64,000 nt of DNA from Bacteroides sp. (GCA_015060735.1 SUXX01000004.1:1-64000); one strand, 5' to 3'. Positions 51,345 through 60,371 are shown, counted from the first letter of the stretch. The notes: generated by a model not told the origin, from the letters alone. Translations and numbers: made by a program.

Positions 51345-51352
51345 TCAGTTTA
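51325..51352 (+). repeat. Triple GTAGTC repeat C3 at the primase gene end
   Basis: GGTAGTC, AGTAGTC and GGTAGTC at 8-bp period, then AGTTT. It equals the reverse complement of C2 (37953-37980) at 27 of 28 positions, and overlaps the primase stop codon. A GCGACTA tandem follows at 51354-51367. Confidence 0.85.
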
Positions 51353-51396
51353 GCGACTAGCGACTAGAAAATAAAGAATGAAGCATTTTCTCTTCT

Positions 51397-51476
51397 GTGT
51401 CACTCTGAGCATCGCGAAGAGTCTGTGTGCATCCACCAGTGTGTGTGCAGAGCCTTCGCATCGCTCAGGATGACAC
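51397..51476. repeat. GTGTCAT-type palindromic repeat, copy A6
   Basis: GTGTCACTCTGAGCATCGCG at the left, CGCTCAGGATGACAC at the right. Immediately after it is a run of ATCATTT/ATCATCT units (51499-51542) before the next ATG. Confidence 0.85.
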
Positions 51477-51544
51477 CGTAGGGCAGAAAATTCTTCAACT
51501 ATCATCTATCATTTATCATCTATCATTTATCAACTATCATTTAA

Positions 51545-52036
51545 ATGAAAAGAGGAATCAGAAACAACAACCCCCTCAACATCCGCCACTCGGGCGACCG
51601 GTGGCAAGGGGCAAAGATAAACCAAACAGACAAAAGCTTCGTGCAATTCGAATCGATGGCCTACGGATACCGAGCCGCATGGAAAACCTTGCAGAGTTAT
51701 TACAAGCGATTCCGTAGCCAAAACGAACCCTTTACCGTGAAGAACATCATCCAGCGATGGGCACCACCCACCGAAAACAACACAAACCACTACATACAGA
51801 CCGTGCTCAGCCTCTCGGGCATCGGAGGAAGGGAAAACCTGGATGCACCCGAAAATGTGCAAGGATACGGACGCCTAAGCCGACTGATGATGGCCATGAC
51901 CTGCATGGAATGTGGCACCCCCCTATCGGAGGTAGACACCCAAGCCATTTACCAGGGTTACAAACTGGCCTTCCCCCACAACGCCCGAAAGCTGGACGAA
52001 TGGATGCTGGCCGAGGATGAATACGGAGAGTGGTAA
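51545..52036 (+). CDS. P5-like muralytic/structural protein
   Basis: 163 aa. It starts with the RGIRNNNPLNIR motif typical of proteins called structural protein P5 in phages and Bacteroidales elements, followed by a lysozyme-like helical domain (FESMAYGYRAAWKTLQSYY, IIQRWAPPTENNTNHYIQTV). Probably peptidoglycan-degrading, completing the HU/VirE module. No signal peptide or holin beside it. The upstream DNA has simple AT repeats rather than a clear promoter. Confidence 0.82.
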   Translation: MKRGIRNNNPLNIRHSGDRWQGAKINQTDKSFVQFESMAYGYRAAWKTLQSYYKRFRSQNEPFTVKNIIQRWAPPTENNTNHYIQTVLSLSGIGGRENLDAPENVQGYGRLSRLMMAMTCMECGTPLSEVDTQAIYQGYKLAFPHNARKLDEWMLAEDEYGEW

Positions 52037-52083
52037 ATCCCCCCTCTGCCCCTCAAAAAAAAAAAAAAAAATCGTCCTCACTC

Positions 52084-52113
52084 TTGCTTTTCCAAATACT
52101 TTCCCTACCTTTG
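52084..52113 (+). promoter_or_regulatory. Promoter of the B12 uptake operon
   Basis: TTG (52084-52086) and TACCTTTG (52106-52113), 19 bp apart, just after a long run of A residues (about 52055-52071). Confidence 0.8.
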
Positions 52114-52120
52114 CAGAGTC

Positions 52121-52310
52121 TTGTTTCCGTCCTCTCCATGCGAGGGGACGGATGAAAAGGGAATCAGGTGAAAGTCCTGAACAGTCCCGCTGCTGTAAGC
52201 CTCATCTTACATACAGATTGAGTTTACTTAATTCTCCTAGCCACTGCCTATATATCATTCAGGTGGGAAGGCAAAGTAAACCGAGGTAAGTCAGAAGACC
52301 TGCAAGGCAA
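52121..52310 (+). promoter_or_regulatory. Cobalamin riboswitch
   Basis: Conserved elements in order: GGGAATCAGGTGAAAGTCC, then CCCGCTGCTGTAAG, then GCCACTG, then GGTGGGAAGGC, then AAGTCAGAAGACCTGC. This is the AdoCbl-type B12 aptamer layout. It lies between the promoter and btuB, so the btuBGFCD operon should be shut down by cobalamin. The gap 52037-52386 is explained by the poly-A run, promoter and riboswitch. Confidence 0.93.
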
Positions 52311-52386
52311 AAGTCATGCTCCCGGCTTTCGAGGAAAGAGCAAGGAGAACGTGCAAGAATGTAAATACTTTAATTTTTATTGGTTT

Positions 52387-54408
52387 ATGAAGAAACTGAA
52401 CCCTGCCTTTCGTGTATGGGTATGTCGGCTCGTAATGGTCGTTCTGTCTTCATCCGTGGCCTCGGCTCAGGAGCAGAAAGACTCTATCAACGGAGAAGTG
52501 CATCAGATGGATGTAGTGACCGTGACCGCCCGACGCATGCCCGCCAAGATAACCTCTTCTACCTCCGTACAGGTGCTGGGCAAGGAGGACTTGAAGAACC
52601 TGGGCCTGCAAAACATAGGCGATGCCGTGAAACGATTTGCCGGCACCAATGTACGCGACTATGGAGGCATCGGCGGACTGAAGACCGTATCGGTGCGTAA
52701 CCTCGGTGCGGCTCATACGGCGGTGAGCTACGACGGAGTAGCCATCAGCAACACACAGGCAGGCCAGATAGACATCGGACGCTTCTCGCTGGACAATGTG
52801 TCGACCCTGTCGCTGGCTATCGGACACGATGACAACTTACTTCAATCGGCCAGACTATTCGCCTCGGCCGGGGTGCTGAACATCGAGACGGAGAAGCCGC
52901 ACTTCGAGGACGGACGAAAGACCGCTACCCAAGTGCAGATGCGGGGAGGTTCGTTTGGCTACCTCACCCCAGCCCTTCGCCATTGGCAGAAGTTGGGCGA
53001 ACGCACCCGATTGTCCGTCGAAGGAAACTATCTGAAAGCCGAAGGCGACTATCCGTTCGTACTAAAGAATGGAAACTTGATAACCGACGAAAAACGAATC
53101 AACTCCGACGTGGAATCTTGGCAAGGCGAGGTGAACCTCTTCCACACGTTCGAGGACGAAAGCGAGTGGAGTGCCAAGGCCTATTATTACAATAGCAAAC
53201 GAGGATTGCCGGGAGCCATCATTCTCTACAACTCCGCCTCCGATGAACGCCTTTGGGACGAAAACTTCTTCGCCCAAACCCGATACAAAAAGGTGTTCTC
53301 GCCCCAATGGACACTTCAGGCACAAGGCAAGTTCAACTATTCGTGGAACAAATACGAAGATACGGGGGTGGAATACGCAGGTGGCAAGCAGACGGACACG
53401 AACCGCCAAAAGGAATATTACCTCTCGGCATCGGCCCTCTATCGACCCACAGAGCATTGGGCGTTCTCGCTCTCGCAAGACGGAGTCATCAACCAGCTTC
53501 ACACCAATGGCACCAACTCGCCCGAGCCTACCCGATACACCTCGCTCACGGCCCTGAACGCTCGCTATCAGACAAAGCAAGTAAAAATATCGGGGAGCGT
53601 GGTGGGAACCTACATCACCGAGGAGGTGAAGGCCGGCAACACACCCGAGGACCGCAAACGTCTCTCGCCCACCCTTTCGGCCTCGTGGCAACCGTGGGAA
53701 GAGGAACAGTTCTTCATCCGTGCCCTGTACAAGAACACCTTCCGTGTGCCTACGTTCAGCGACTTGTATTACCTCCGCGTGGGGAACTCCAATCTGAAGC
53801 CCGAAAAGGCCACGGAATACACCCTCGGCCTGACGTGGAGCGGAACCCCGTTCGAGTTCACTGACTTCGTGTCGCTCACCGTGGACGGATATTACAACGA
53901 GGTGAAGGACAAAATCATCGCCTTCCCCAGCACCTATGTGTGGAAGATGCAGAACTATGGCAAGGTACACATCACGGGCATTGACGTGACACTGGCCACC
54001 GCCATCCCCTTCGGGCGGAAAGTGAATCTGAACCTCAGTGGCAACTACTCTTGGCAGAAGGCACTCGACGTGACCAACAAGGAGGCGAAGAACTACAAGG
54101 ACCAATTGCCCTACACCCCCGAACACAACGGAAACGTATCGGCCACACTCGAAATGCCCTGGGTGAACCTCGGCTATACGGTGACGATGGTGGGCAAGCG
54201 ATATTACTTGGCTCAGAACATCGAGGACAATAAGATAGAAGGATACAACGAGCATACGGCTACCCTATGGAGGGAGTTCAATATAGGGCGATGCGGATTG
54301 CGATTGCAAGCCGAGGTCATCAACCTGACGGATGTGCAATACGAAGTCATCAAGTATTACCCCATGCCGGGACGCTCGTGGAGACTAACAGGAACATTCA
54401 ACTTTTAA
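52387..54408 (+). CDS. btuB: TonB-dependent vitamin B12 receptor BtuB
   Basis: 673 aa from MKKLNPAFRVW (the ATG at 52351 is inside the leader). Signal peptide to about residue 29 (VASAQ), TonB-box-like segment DVVTVTARRM, plug domain (about 45-160), and a 22-strand barrel ending in the aromatic GTFNF. Cobalamin as substrate follows from the riboswitch and from the downstream BtuG/F/C/D genes. Confidence 0.93.
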   Translation: MKKLNPAFRVWVCRLVMVVLSSSVASAQEQKDSINGEVHQMDVVTVTARRMPAKITSSTSVQVLGKEDLKNLGLQNIGDAVKRFAGTNVRDYGGIGGLKTVSVRNLGAAHTAVSYDGVAISNTQAGQIDIGRFSLDNVSTLSLAIGHDDNLLQSARLFASAGVLNIETEKPHFEDGRKTATQVQMRGGSFGYLTPALRHWQKLGERTRLSVEGNYLKAEGDYPFVLKNGNLITDEKRINSDVESWQGEVNLFHTFEDESEWSAKAYYYNSKRGLPGAIILYNSASDERLWDENFFAQTRYKKVFSPQWTLQAQGKFNYSWNKYEDTGVEYAGGKQTDTNRQKEYYLSASALYRPTEHWAFSLSQDGVINQLHTNGTNSPEPTRYTSLTALNARYQTKQVKISGSVVGTYITEEVKAGNTPEDRKRLSPTLSASWQPWEEEQFFIRALYKNTFRVPTFSDLYYLRVGNSNLKPEKATEYTLGLTWSGTPFEFTDFVSLTVDGYYNEVKDKIIAFPSTYVWKMQNYGKVHITGIDVTLATAIPFGRKVNLNLSGNYSWQKALDVTNKEAKNYKDQLPYTPEHNGNVSATLEMPWVNLGYTVTMVGKRYYLAQNIEDNKIEGYNEHTATLWREFNIGRCGLRLQAEVINLTDVQYEVIKYYPMPGRSWRLTGTFNF

Positions 54409-54419
54409 ACCATAAAAAC

Positions 54420-55556
54420 ATGAAAACAAGAAGTATTTTAATGACTACGCTTTGCTCACTGATGTTGGGCATGAGTTTCACCGCTTGTAGTGACGACGAC
54501 AACGAAGTGCCCGACAAGCCCAACACGGACAATCAGGGACCAACCACCGACCCCGTAGCCGAGAACCTGACGTACATTCTGAACGAAGGCATTTGGGGAT
54601 CCAACAATGCCGAAATCACGTTGTTTTATCAAATGGGCGGTTCTTCATACGTAGAAACCAACTACTACAAAAAGATGAACAACAACCTCCCGATGGGCGA
54701 TGTGGCCAATGCCATGATGGAAGAAGATGACAACATCTATGTGGTATTGAACGGCTCGAAATATGTGGCACGCCTCGACATGAGTGTCAAGGAACAAGCC
54801 CGCTACACCTTCCCCGAAACCGAGGGTGCCCCGCGTTGCATCGAGGTGGAAGACGATTATGCCTACGTGACTCAATACGGAGGTCAAGTGACCAAGCTGA
54901 ACATCAAGGACATGACCTTGGCCGGTACCTTCAAGGGGGGTGACAACCTGGAAGGCATCGTGGAAAAGGACGGCAAACTCTATGTAGCCAACACATACAC
55001 CGTGGACGGCTCGAACAATTGGGTTTATAACAAGGAAGTGTTCGTCATCGATGCTCAAACCATGACCTTGGAAAAGACCATCGAAGTGGTGGACAATCCG
55101 ACCAAGTTGTTCGAAATCGATGACCAGATTTATCTCATCTCGGCCGGTAATTATGCCGATGTGGCGGGTGCCCTTCAAGTCATCGACACCAAGACAGGTA
55201 CGAAGAAGGATATCCTCAACGATGTGAACAAGATTACCGAAGGAAACAATGGCCTGATATATGGCGTTCGCATGGTGTACGATGCCTACTGGACTCCTAA
55301 CAACACCTTCTTTACCTACAATCCGAGTACAGGAACCGTGAGCGAGACATCGTTCTTGCAAGATGCACCAAGCTCTTTTGTCAGCGATAACATCTACCTG
55401 CTCGAAGTGGACGAAGACAACGGATTCATTTACGTAGGTACCAGTGATTATCAAAATAGTGGCACCATTTATCAATTCGATAAGAGTGGCAAGTTGGTTC
55501 AATCGTTCGATTCGGGTGGTATCAACCCTAGTGCAATGGTGTTTATCAATGACTAA
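54420..55556 (+). CDS. btuG: BtuG-like surface cobalamin-binding lipoprotein
   Basis: 378 aa. Lipobox LGMSFTACSDDDN with acidic residues after the Cys, the surface export signal. The remainder is a beta-propeller of the DUF5074/YncE type, with TYILNEGIWGSNNAEITLF near the start. In Bacteroides thetaiotaomicron, BtuG is a B12-binding propeller that sits on BtuB and gives very tight capture; the same gene order is seen here. Function by family and context. Confidence 0.85.
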   Translation: MKTRSILMTTLCSLMLGMSFTACSDDDNEVPDKPNTDNQGPTTDPVAENLTYILNEGIWGSNNAEITLFYQMGGSSYVETNYYKKMNNNLPMGDVANAMMEEDDNIYVVLNGSKYVARLDMSVKEQARYTFPETEGAPRCIEVEDDYAYVTQYGGQVTKLNIKDMTLAGTFKGGDNLEGIVEKDGKLYVANTYTVDGSNNWVYNKEVFVIDAQTMTLEKTIEVVDNPTKLFEIDDQIYLISAGNYADVAGALQVIDTKTGTKKDILNDVNKITEGNNGLIYGVRMVYDAYWTPNNTFFTYNPSTGTVSETSFLQDAPSSFVSDNIYLLEVDEDNGFIYVGTSDYQNSGTIYQFDKSGKLVQSFDSGGINPSAMVFIND

Positions 55557-55557
55557 T

Positions 55558-56694
55558 ATGAAGAAACTCCTACTATCTGCCCATATAGGATTATTAGTCT
55601 TGCTTCTCTCCGCTTGTGGTGGAGGGGGCAAGACTTCTTCGGCTCTTGACCAAGCGGAAATCATCCCGATGAAGTATGCCGAAAACCTGATGCTGGCCAA
55701 AGGTGATGGCTACATCGAAGCACGCCTCCGCAATCCGTGGGACACCACTCGGACGCTTCGCACCTATCTGCTCGTGGAGAAGGACAAGCCCCTACCCGAG
55801 TCTCTGCCCGAAGGCACCATTGTCCGCACCCCACTGAGCAAGGCATTGGTCTATACCGCCACGCATTGCAACCTCATCCACGAACTGGGGATGGTGAAGA
55901 ACATCGGAGGCATCTGTGAACTACAATACATCAAGGTGCCCGAAATCATCGAGGGATGTCGGAAGGGAACCATCGTCAATGCCGGAGAAGGAACCAATCC
56001 CGACATCGAGAAAATCATCGACCTGAACCCCGATGCCTTGATGCTCTCGCCCTACGAGAATAGTGGCGGACACGGACAAGTGGAGAAGCTGAAAGTGCCC
56101 ATCATCGAGTGTGCCGACTACATGGAGACCTCTGCCCTGGGAAGTGCTGAATGGATACGTTTTTATGGTTTACTCTTCCATCAGCAAGCCAAGGCGGATA
56201 GCATCTTCGCCATCGTGGAAAAGAATTATAACGAATTGAAGGCACTCGCCACCTCGCAAGCCCAGAAGCCCAAGGTGATGTGCGAACTGAAGAGCGGTTC
56301 GGCTTGGTATGTACCGGGAGGACGAAGCACCACGGGCAAGCTCTACAAGGATGCGGGAGGCGATTACCTGTTCGACTCCTACCCCAATAGTGGAGCGGTA
56401 CCCCTGAGCTTCGAAACGGTATTCGACAAGGCTCAGAACGCTGATGTGTGGCTCATGAAGTACAACCAACCATCGGACAAGACTTTAAGCGGTATTCGGG
56501 AAGATTATTCGCCCTACGCCAACTTCGAGGCATTCAAGAAGAAGCAAGTGTATGGATGCAACACGAATGACAAAGCGTATTACGAAGATTTCCCCTTCCA
56601 TCCCGACAAGGTATTGAAGGATTTGATAAAAATCTTCCATCCAAGCCTCCTCCCGGCGTATGAATTGAAATATTTTAGTAAATTAGCGGAGTGA
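55558..56694 (+). CDS. btuF: Cobalamin ABC transporter substrate-binding protein BtuF
   Basis: 378 aa from MKKLLLSAHIGLL, one base after the btuG stop; an ATG at 55444 lies within btuG. Lipoprotein signal (VLLLSACGGGG) and a type III periplasmic binding fold with long helix (about 170-200) and segments GTNPDIEKIIDLNPDALMLSP and EWIRFYGLLFHQQAKADSIF. It hands periplasmic B12 to BtuCD. The GTG of btuC overlaps its stop. Confidence 0.9.
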   Translation: MKKLLLSAHIGLLVLLLSACGGGGKTSSALDQAEIIPMKYAENLMLAKGDGYIEARLRNPWDTTRTLRTYLLVEKDKPLPESLPEGTIVRTPLSKALVYTATHCNLIHELGMVKNIGGICELQYIKVPEIIEGCRKGTIVNAGEGTNPDIEKIIDLNPDALMLSPYENSGGHGQVEKLKVPIIECADYMETSALGSAEWIRFYGLLFHQQAKADSIFAIVEKNYNELKALATSQAQKPKVMCELKSGSAWYVPGGRSTTGKLYKDAGGDYLFDSYPNSGAVPLSFETVFDKAQNADVWLMKYNQPSDKTLSGIREDYSPYANFEAFKKKQVYGCNTNDKAYYEDFPFHPDKVLKDLIKIFHPSLLPAYELKYFSKLAE

Positions 56695-57722
56695 ACAACA
56701 AAGGAACCACATACAGCCTTGCATTGACCGTCCTCATCCTAATCTTGATAGGGGCCAATCTATTCTTCGGCTCGGTGAACATCCCAGCCGAAGCCATCAT
56801 CGACACCCTCCTGGGAAAGGAAGTGGAAAAGGCAAGCTGGAGCTTCATCGTGTGGGAAGCCCGTGTGCCCCAAGCCCTTACGGCCCTGCTTTGTGGAGCT
56901 GCTTTGGCCGGGTCGGGCTTGATGCTACAAACAGCATTCAATAATCCGTTGGCTGGTCCATCCATCCTCGGCATCAACTCGGGGGCAAGCCTCGGGGTGG
57001 CCCTCGTGATGCTAGCCTTCGGAGGTACCATCGCTACGGCAGGTGTCACCCTTTCGAGCTTCTTCTCCATCGTGGTGGGAGCGTTCATCGGTTCGATGGT
57101 GGTCATGGGGCTGATTCTATTCTTCTCTACCCTCATCAAGAGCAACATCATGCTCCTCATCACGGGGATTATGATTGGGTATATCACCTCGTCGGCCATC
57201 TCCTTGCTCAATTTCTTTGCTACGGCCGAGGGCGTTCATTCGTATATGATTTGGGGGATGGGGAACTTCAGTGGCGTGTCGCTCGAACAACTACCCTATT
57301 TCGCCATGTTTACCCTCAGCGGATTGGTACTTGCCATCCTCCTGATAAAGCCTCTCAATGCCATGCTTTTAGGCACAAGATATGCCGAGAATTTGGGCGT
57401 GAACATTAAGCGTACACGTAACCTGTTGCTCATTTCCACGGGGATTCTTACCGCTATAACCACGGCATTTTGTGGCCCTGTTTCGTTCATCGGATTGGCC
57501 GTTCCCCACATCGCCCGATTGATGCTAGGCACATCCAATCATAACTCGTTGCTTCCCGTCACCTTGCTCACGGGGAGTGTCGTAGCCTTGCTTTGCAATC
57601 TCATCTGCATCCTTCCAGGCGAATCGGGCATCATCCCGCTCAATGCCGTCACACCAGTACTGGGAGCACCCGTCATCATCTATGTCATCATCAACCAACG
57701 TCGCATCCAATACTTCAACTGA
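56691..57722 (+). CDS. btuC: Cobalamin ABC transporter permease BtuC
   Basis: 343 aa, starting with GTG overlapping the btuF TGA. FecCD/BtuC family with about nine or ten membrane helices. Characteristic segments: WEARVPQALTALLCGAALAGSGLMLQ, NPLAGPSILGINSGASLG, GPVSFIGLAVPHIARLMLG and PGESGIIPLNAVTPVLGAPV. Overlapping starts and stops on both sides show translational coupling. Confidence 0.93.
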   Translation: MNNKGTTYSLALTVLILILIGANLFFGSVNIPAEAIIDTLLGKEVEKASWSFIVWEARVPQALTALLCGAALAGSGLMLQTAFNNPLAGPSILGINSGASLGVALVMLAFGGTIATAGVTLSSFFSIVVGAFIGSMVVMGLILFFSTLIKSNIMLLITGIMIGYITSSAISLLNFFATAEGVHSYMIWGMGNFSGVSLEQLPYFAMFTLSGLVLAILLIKPLNAMLLGTRYAENLGVNIKRTRNLLLISTGILTAITTAFCGPVSFIGLAVPHIARLMLGTSNHNSLLPVTLLTGSVVALLCNLICILPGESGIIPLNAVTPVLGAPVIIYVIINQRRIQYFN

Positions 57723-58720
57723 TGGAAAAGAAAGTTGTCATACAAGGTCAGGACCTCTGCATCGGTTATCGCACGGGGAAACAGGAAAAGATGGTTCACG
57801 AACATCTCGACTTCGAACTTCGTGCGGGTGAACTGACTTGCCTCCTAGGAGCCAACGGAGCCGGAAAATCCACGCTTCTCCGCACCTTGTCCGCCTCCCA
57901 GCCCTCGCTTGGAGGAGATTTGAAGATGCTTGGCAAACCTTTGAAGGACTACACCGAGAAGGAACGCTCTCGAACCATTGGTGTGGTGCTGACCGACAAG
58001 ACCTTTGCCGGAGGACTGAGCGTGTATGAGCTGGTGGCCTTGGGACGCCAACCTCACACGGGGTTCTTCGGACGTCTGACGAAAGAAGACAAGCAAATCG
58101 TACAAGAAGCCATGGAGAACGTGGGCATCGCCCACAAGGCTCGAAATTACGTCGCCGAGCTATCCGATGGCGAACGACAGAAGGTGATGATTGCCAAGGC
58201 ACTTGTACAAGAATGTCCGCTCATTCTCCTTGATGAGCCTACGGCTTTTCTCGATGTGGTGAGCCGTATCGAAATCATGCACTTGCTCCATCGCTTGGCC
58301 ATCGAACAACAGAAAGCCATCCTCCTCTCCACCCACGACATCGAACAAGCCTTGGTATTGGCAGACAGGCTCTGGCTCCTCACCAAGGGCGAAGGCCTGC
58401 AATGTGGCGTGACGGAAGACCTCATCCTGAGTCATCGCATGGATAGCCTTTTCACTCATCGCGACATCCGTTTCGATTACGACCATGGGGTGTATTATCC
58501 CACGGTGAAGGGGCAAAAGAAAATCGTCGTGGAAAGCGAGGACAAGACCTTGCTTCATTGGACCATTAATGCGTTGAACCGACATGGATATCGATGTGTG
58601 TCCATTCCCCAAGAAGGTGTTCCCCACATCCGGGTCCTCTCTGCCAAGGAAATACAGATATGCCTCCATGGACAAAATCATACTTGTACTTCATTTGAAG
58701 AATTGTTAGGAAGATTGTGA
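57722..58720 (+). CDS. btuD: Cobalamin ABC transporter ATPase BtuD with C-terminal extension
   Basis: 332 aa, ATG sharing its A with the btuC TGA. Walker A GANGAGKST (about 42-50), signature LSDGERQKV (about 144-152), Walker B LILLDEPTAFLD and H-loop STHD. Typical BtuD/FecE proteins have about 250-260 residues; here an extra 75-80 residues (DYDHGVYYPTVKGQKKIVVE ... GRL) follow the ATPase core and form an alpha/beta module. Role of the extension unknown. Confidence 0.92.
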   Translation: MEKKVVIQGQDLCIGYRTGKQEKMVHEHLDFELRAGELTCLLGANGAGKSTLLRTLSASQPSLGGDLKMLGKPLKDYTEKERSRTIGVVLTDKTFAGGLSVYELVALGRQPHTGFFGRLTKEDKQIVQEAMENVGIAHKARNYVAELSDGERQKVMIAKALVQECPLILLDEPTAFLDVVSRIEIMHLLHRLAIEQQKAILLSTHDIEQALVLADRLWLLTKGEGLQCGVTEDLILSHRMDSLFTHRDIRFDYDHGVYYPTVKGQKKIVVESEDKTLLHWTINALNRHGYRCVSIPQEGVPHIRVLSAKEIQICLHGQNHTCTSFEELLGRL

Positions 58721-58741
58721 ATCTTGAAATAAACGAGCTTC

Positions 58742-58809
58742 ATTTCTTGCCGGTATCGGCAAGAAATATTATATTTGTGCATGGAATCGGTCATCAAACT
58801 TGCCGATAA
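58742..58809 (+). promoter_or_regulatory. Fic promoter with palindromic operator and half-site
   Basis: An 11-bp perfect palindrome ATTTCTTGCCG/CGGCAAGAAAT (58742-58752, 58757-58767), then -7 TATATTTG (58770-58777), then half-site TTGCCGATAA (58800-58809). The palindrome covers the -33 region, so a bound repressor would block the promoter. Nearly the same unit recurs at 59784-59850. Confidence 0.75.
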
Positions 58810-58818
58810 CGGAAAAGC

Positions 58819-59706
58819 ATGAAGTATATATCAGTAGGAGAATTTGCCGAAAAGCATGGCATATCGGAACGTACGGCACGAAACTATTGTGCCACGGGTA
58901 AAATAGAAGGTGTATTCCTGACGGGTAAAACGTGGAATATACCCGAAGATGCCTCATTGCCTTCACGTAAGTCTTCGGGCAAGAAAATGATGCCCCTACT
59001 TGCCATCCTTCGCGAACAACAACAAATGAAGCTGAAAGGAGGCATCTACCATCGGACACAAATCGACCTCACCTACAACTCCAACCACATCGAAGGAAGC
59101 CGACTCACCCACGAACAGACCCGCTACATCTTCGAGACAAACACTATTGGCGTGACGGAAGAAAGCATCAATGTGGACGACATCATCGAGACCACCAACC
59201 ACTTCCGGTGCATCGACCTCATCATCAAACGGGCAGAGGAAAAACTTTCGGAAACATTCATCAAGGAGTTACATCGAATCCTCAAATCGGGCACATCGGA
59301 TAGCCGTAAGGATTGGTTTGCCGTGGGCGAATACAAGCGATTGCCCAACGAAGTGGGAGGCCGTGAGACATGCCTTCCGGAGAATGTAAGCAAAGAAATG
59401 AAAGCATTGCTCAAAGAATACAATGCCAAGAAACAAAAGTCTTTCGACGACATTTTGGATTTGCATCATCGCTTCGAATGTATCCACCCCTTCCAGGACG
59501 GAAACGGACGTGTAGGCCGACTCCTCATGTTCAAGGAATGTCTGGCGAACGGGCATGTTCCTTTCATCATCACAGATGATTTGAAAATGTTCTATTACCG
59601 TGGCTTGCAACAATGGCCGGGTATCAAAGGATATTTGCGAGATACTTGTCTCACGGCTCAGGATCGGTATAAGGTTTTGTTGGAGTATTATCGGGTGGAG
59701 ATTTAA
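58819..59706 (+). CDS. Fic-domain protein with N-terminal HTH (class II)
   Basis: 295 aa. The N-terminal 45 residues form a MerR-like winged HTH (VGEFAEKHGISERTARNYC). The inhibitory motif SNHIEG at 88-93 precedes the Fic core, which makes it a class II self-inhibited Fic protein. Active site HPFQDGNGR at 223-231 is canonical for AMP transfer. The HTH plus palindromes around its promoter suggest autoregulation. No separate antitoxin gene. Confidence 0.9.
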   Translation: MKYISVGEFAEKHGISERTARNYCATGKIEGVFLTGKTWNIPEDASLPSRKSSGKKMMPLLAILREQQQMKLKGGIYHRTQIDLTYNSNHIEGSRLTHEQTRYIFETNTIGVTEESINVDDIIETTNHFRCIDLIIKRAEEKLSETFIKELHRILKSGTSDSRKDWFAVGEYKRLPNEVGGRETCLPENVSKEMKALLKEYNAKKQKSFDDILDLHHRFECIHPFQDGNGRVGRLLMFKECLANGHVPFIITDDLKMFYYRGLQQWPGIKGYLRDTCLTAQDRYKVLLEYYRVEI

Positions 59707-59783
59707 GAATTATTGGTGACTTGAGAAAACTCCCGAGCCACCAATGATTTCACTTATTATTCAAAAGAGAATAAACAAGCAAC

Positions 59784-59850
59784 ATTTCTTGCCCATATTG
59801 GCAAGAAATAGCATATTTGCAAACAAAAACAATGAAAAGTTTGCCGATAA
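59784..59850 (+). promoter_or_regulatory. Second copy of the Fic-type operator, upstream of bcp
   Basis: Palindrome ATTTCTTGCC/GGCAAGAAAT (59784-59793, 59800-59809), a -7-like CATATTTG (59812-59819), and half-site TTGCCGATAA at 59841-59850. Spacing from palindrome to half-site is 57 bp, against 58 bp at the Fic promoter. Confidence 0.75.
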
Positions 59851-59890
59851 AAATCATTACCCCATAAAATAACATTAAACCACTACGAAT

Positions 59891-60349
59891 ATGAACATAG
59901 GAGAAAAAGCACCCGAAATTTTGGGCATCAATCAAGACGGAAAAGAAATCCGTTTGAGCGACTATCAAGGCAAAAAATTGGTACTCTATTTCTACCCGAA
60001 GGACAATACGTCAGGATGTACCGCCGAAGCATGTAGCCTACGCGACAATTACACCGAGCTTCGCAAGCAAGGATACGAAGTGATAGGAGTAAGTGTGGAC
60101 AACGAAAAATCGCACCAGAAATTCATCGAAAAACATGAACTACCCTTCACACTCATTGCCGATACAGACAAGAAACTGGTGGAAGCCATGGGCGTATGGG
60201 GCGAAAAAAGCATGTATGGACGCAAATACATGGGCACCTACCGTACTACCTTCCTCATCAACGAAGAAGGAATCATCGAACGGATATTCTTGCCCAAAGA
60301 AATCAAAACCAAAACCCACGGAGAGCAGATTTTGAAAAGCATACAGTAA
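59891..60349 (+). CDS. bcp: Thioredoxin-dependent thiol peroxidase (Bcp/PrxQ)
   Basis: 152 aa. AhpC/TSA fold with peroxidatic Cys43 and resolving Cys48 in TSGCTAEACSLRDN, the PrxQ-type CX4C pair. It reduces peroxides using thioredoxin. Expression is probably from the operator-containing promoter at 59784-59850. Confidence 0.94.
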   Translation: MNIGEKAPEILGINQDGKEIRLSDYQGKKLVLYFYPKDNTSGCTAEACSLRDNYTELRKQGYEVIGVSVDNEKSHQKFIEKHELPFTLIADTDKKLVEAMGVWGEKSMYGRKYMGTYRTTFLINEEGIIERIFLPKEIKTKTHGEQILKSIQ

Positions 60350-60371
60350 CTCCTCTTCTTTACACCATCAT

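Noticed and set aside
51495..51544. ATCATTT/ATCATCT units as binding-site array
   Set aside because: They look like simple sequence expansion without fixed spacing or conserved core.
36842..52036. Complete prophage
   Set aside because: No capsid, portal, terminase, tail or integrase genes are present; only a few phage-like proteins.
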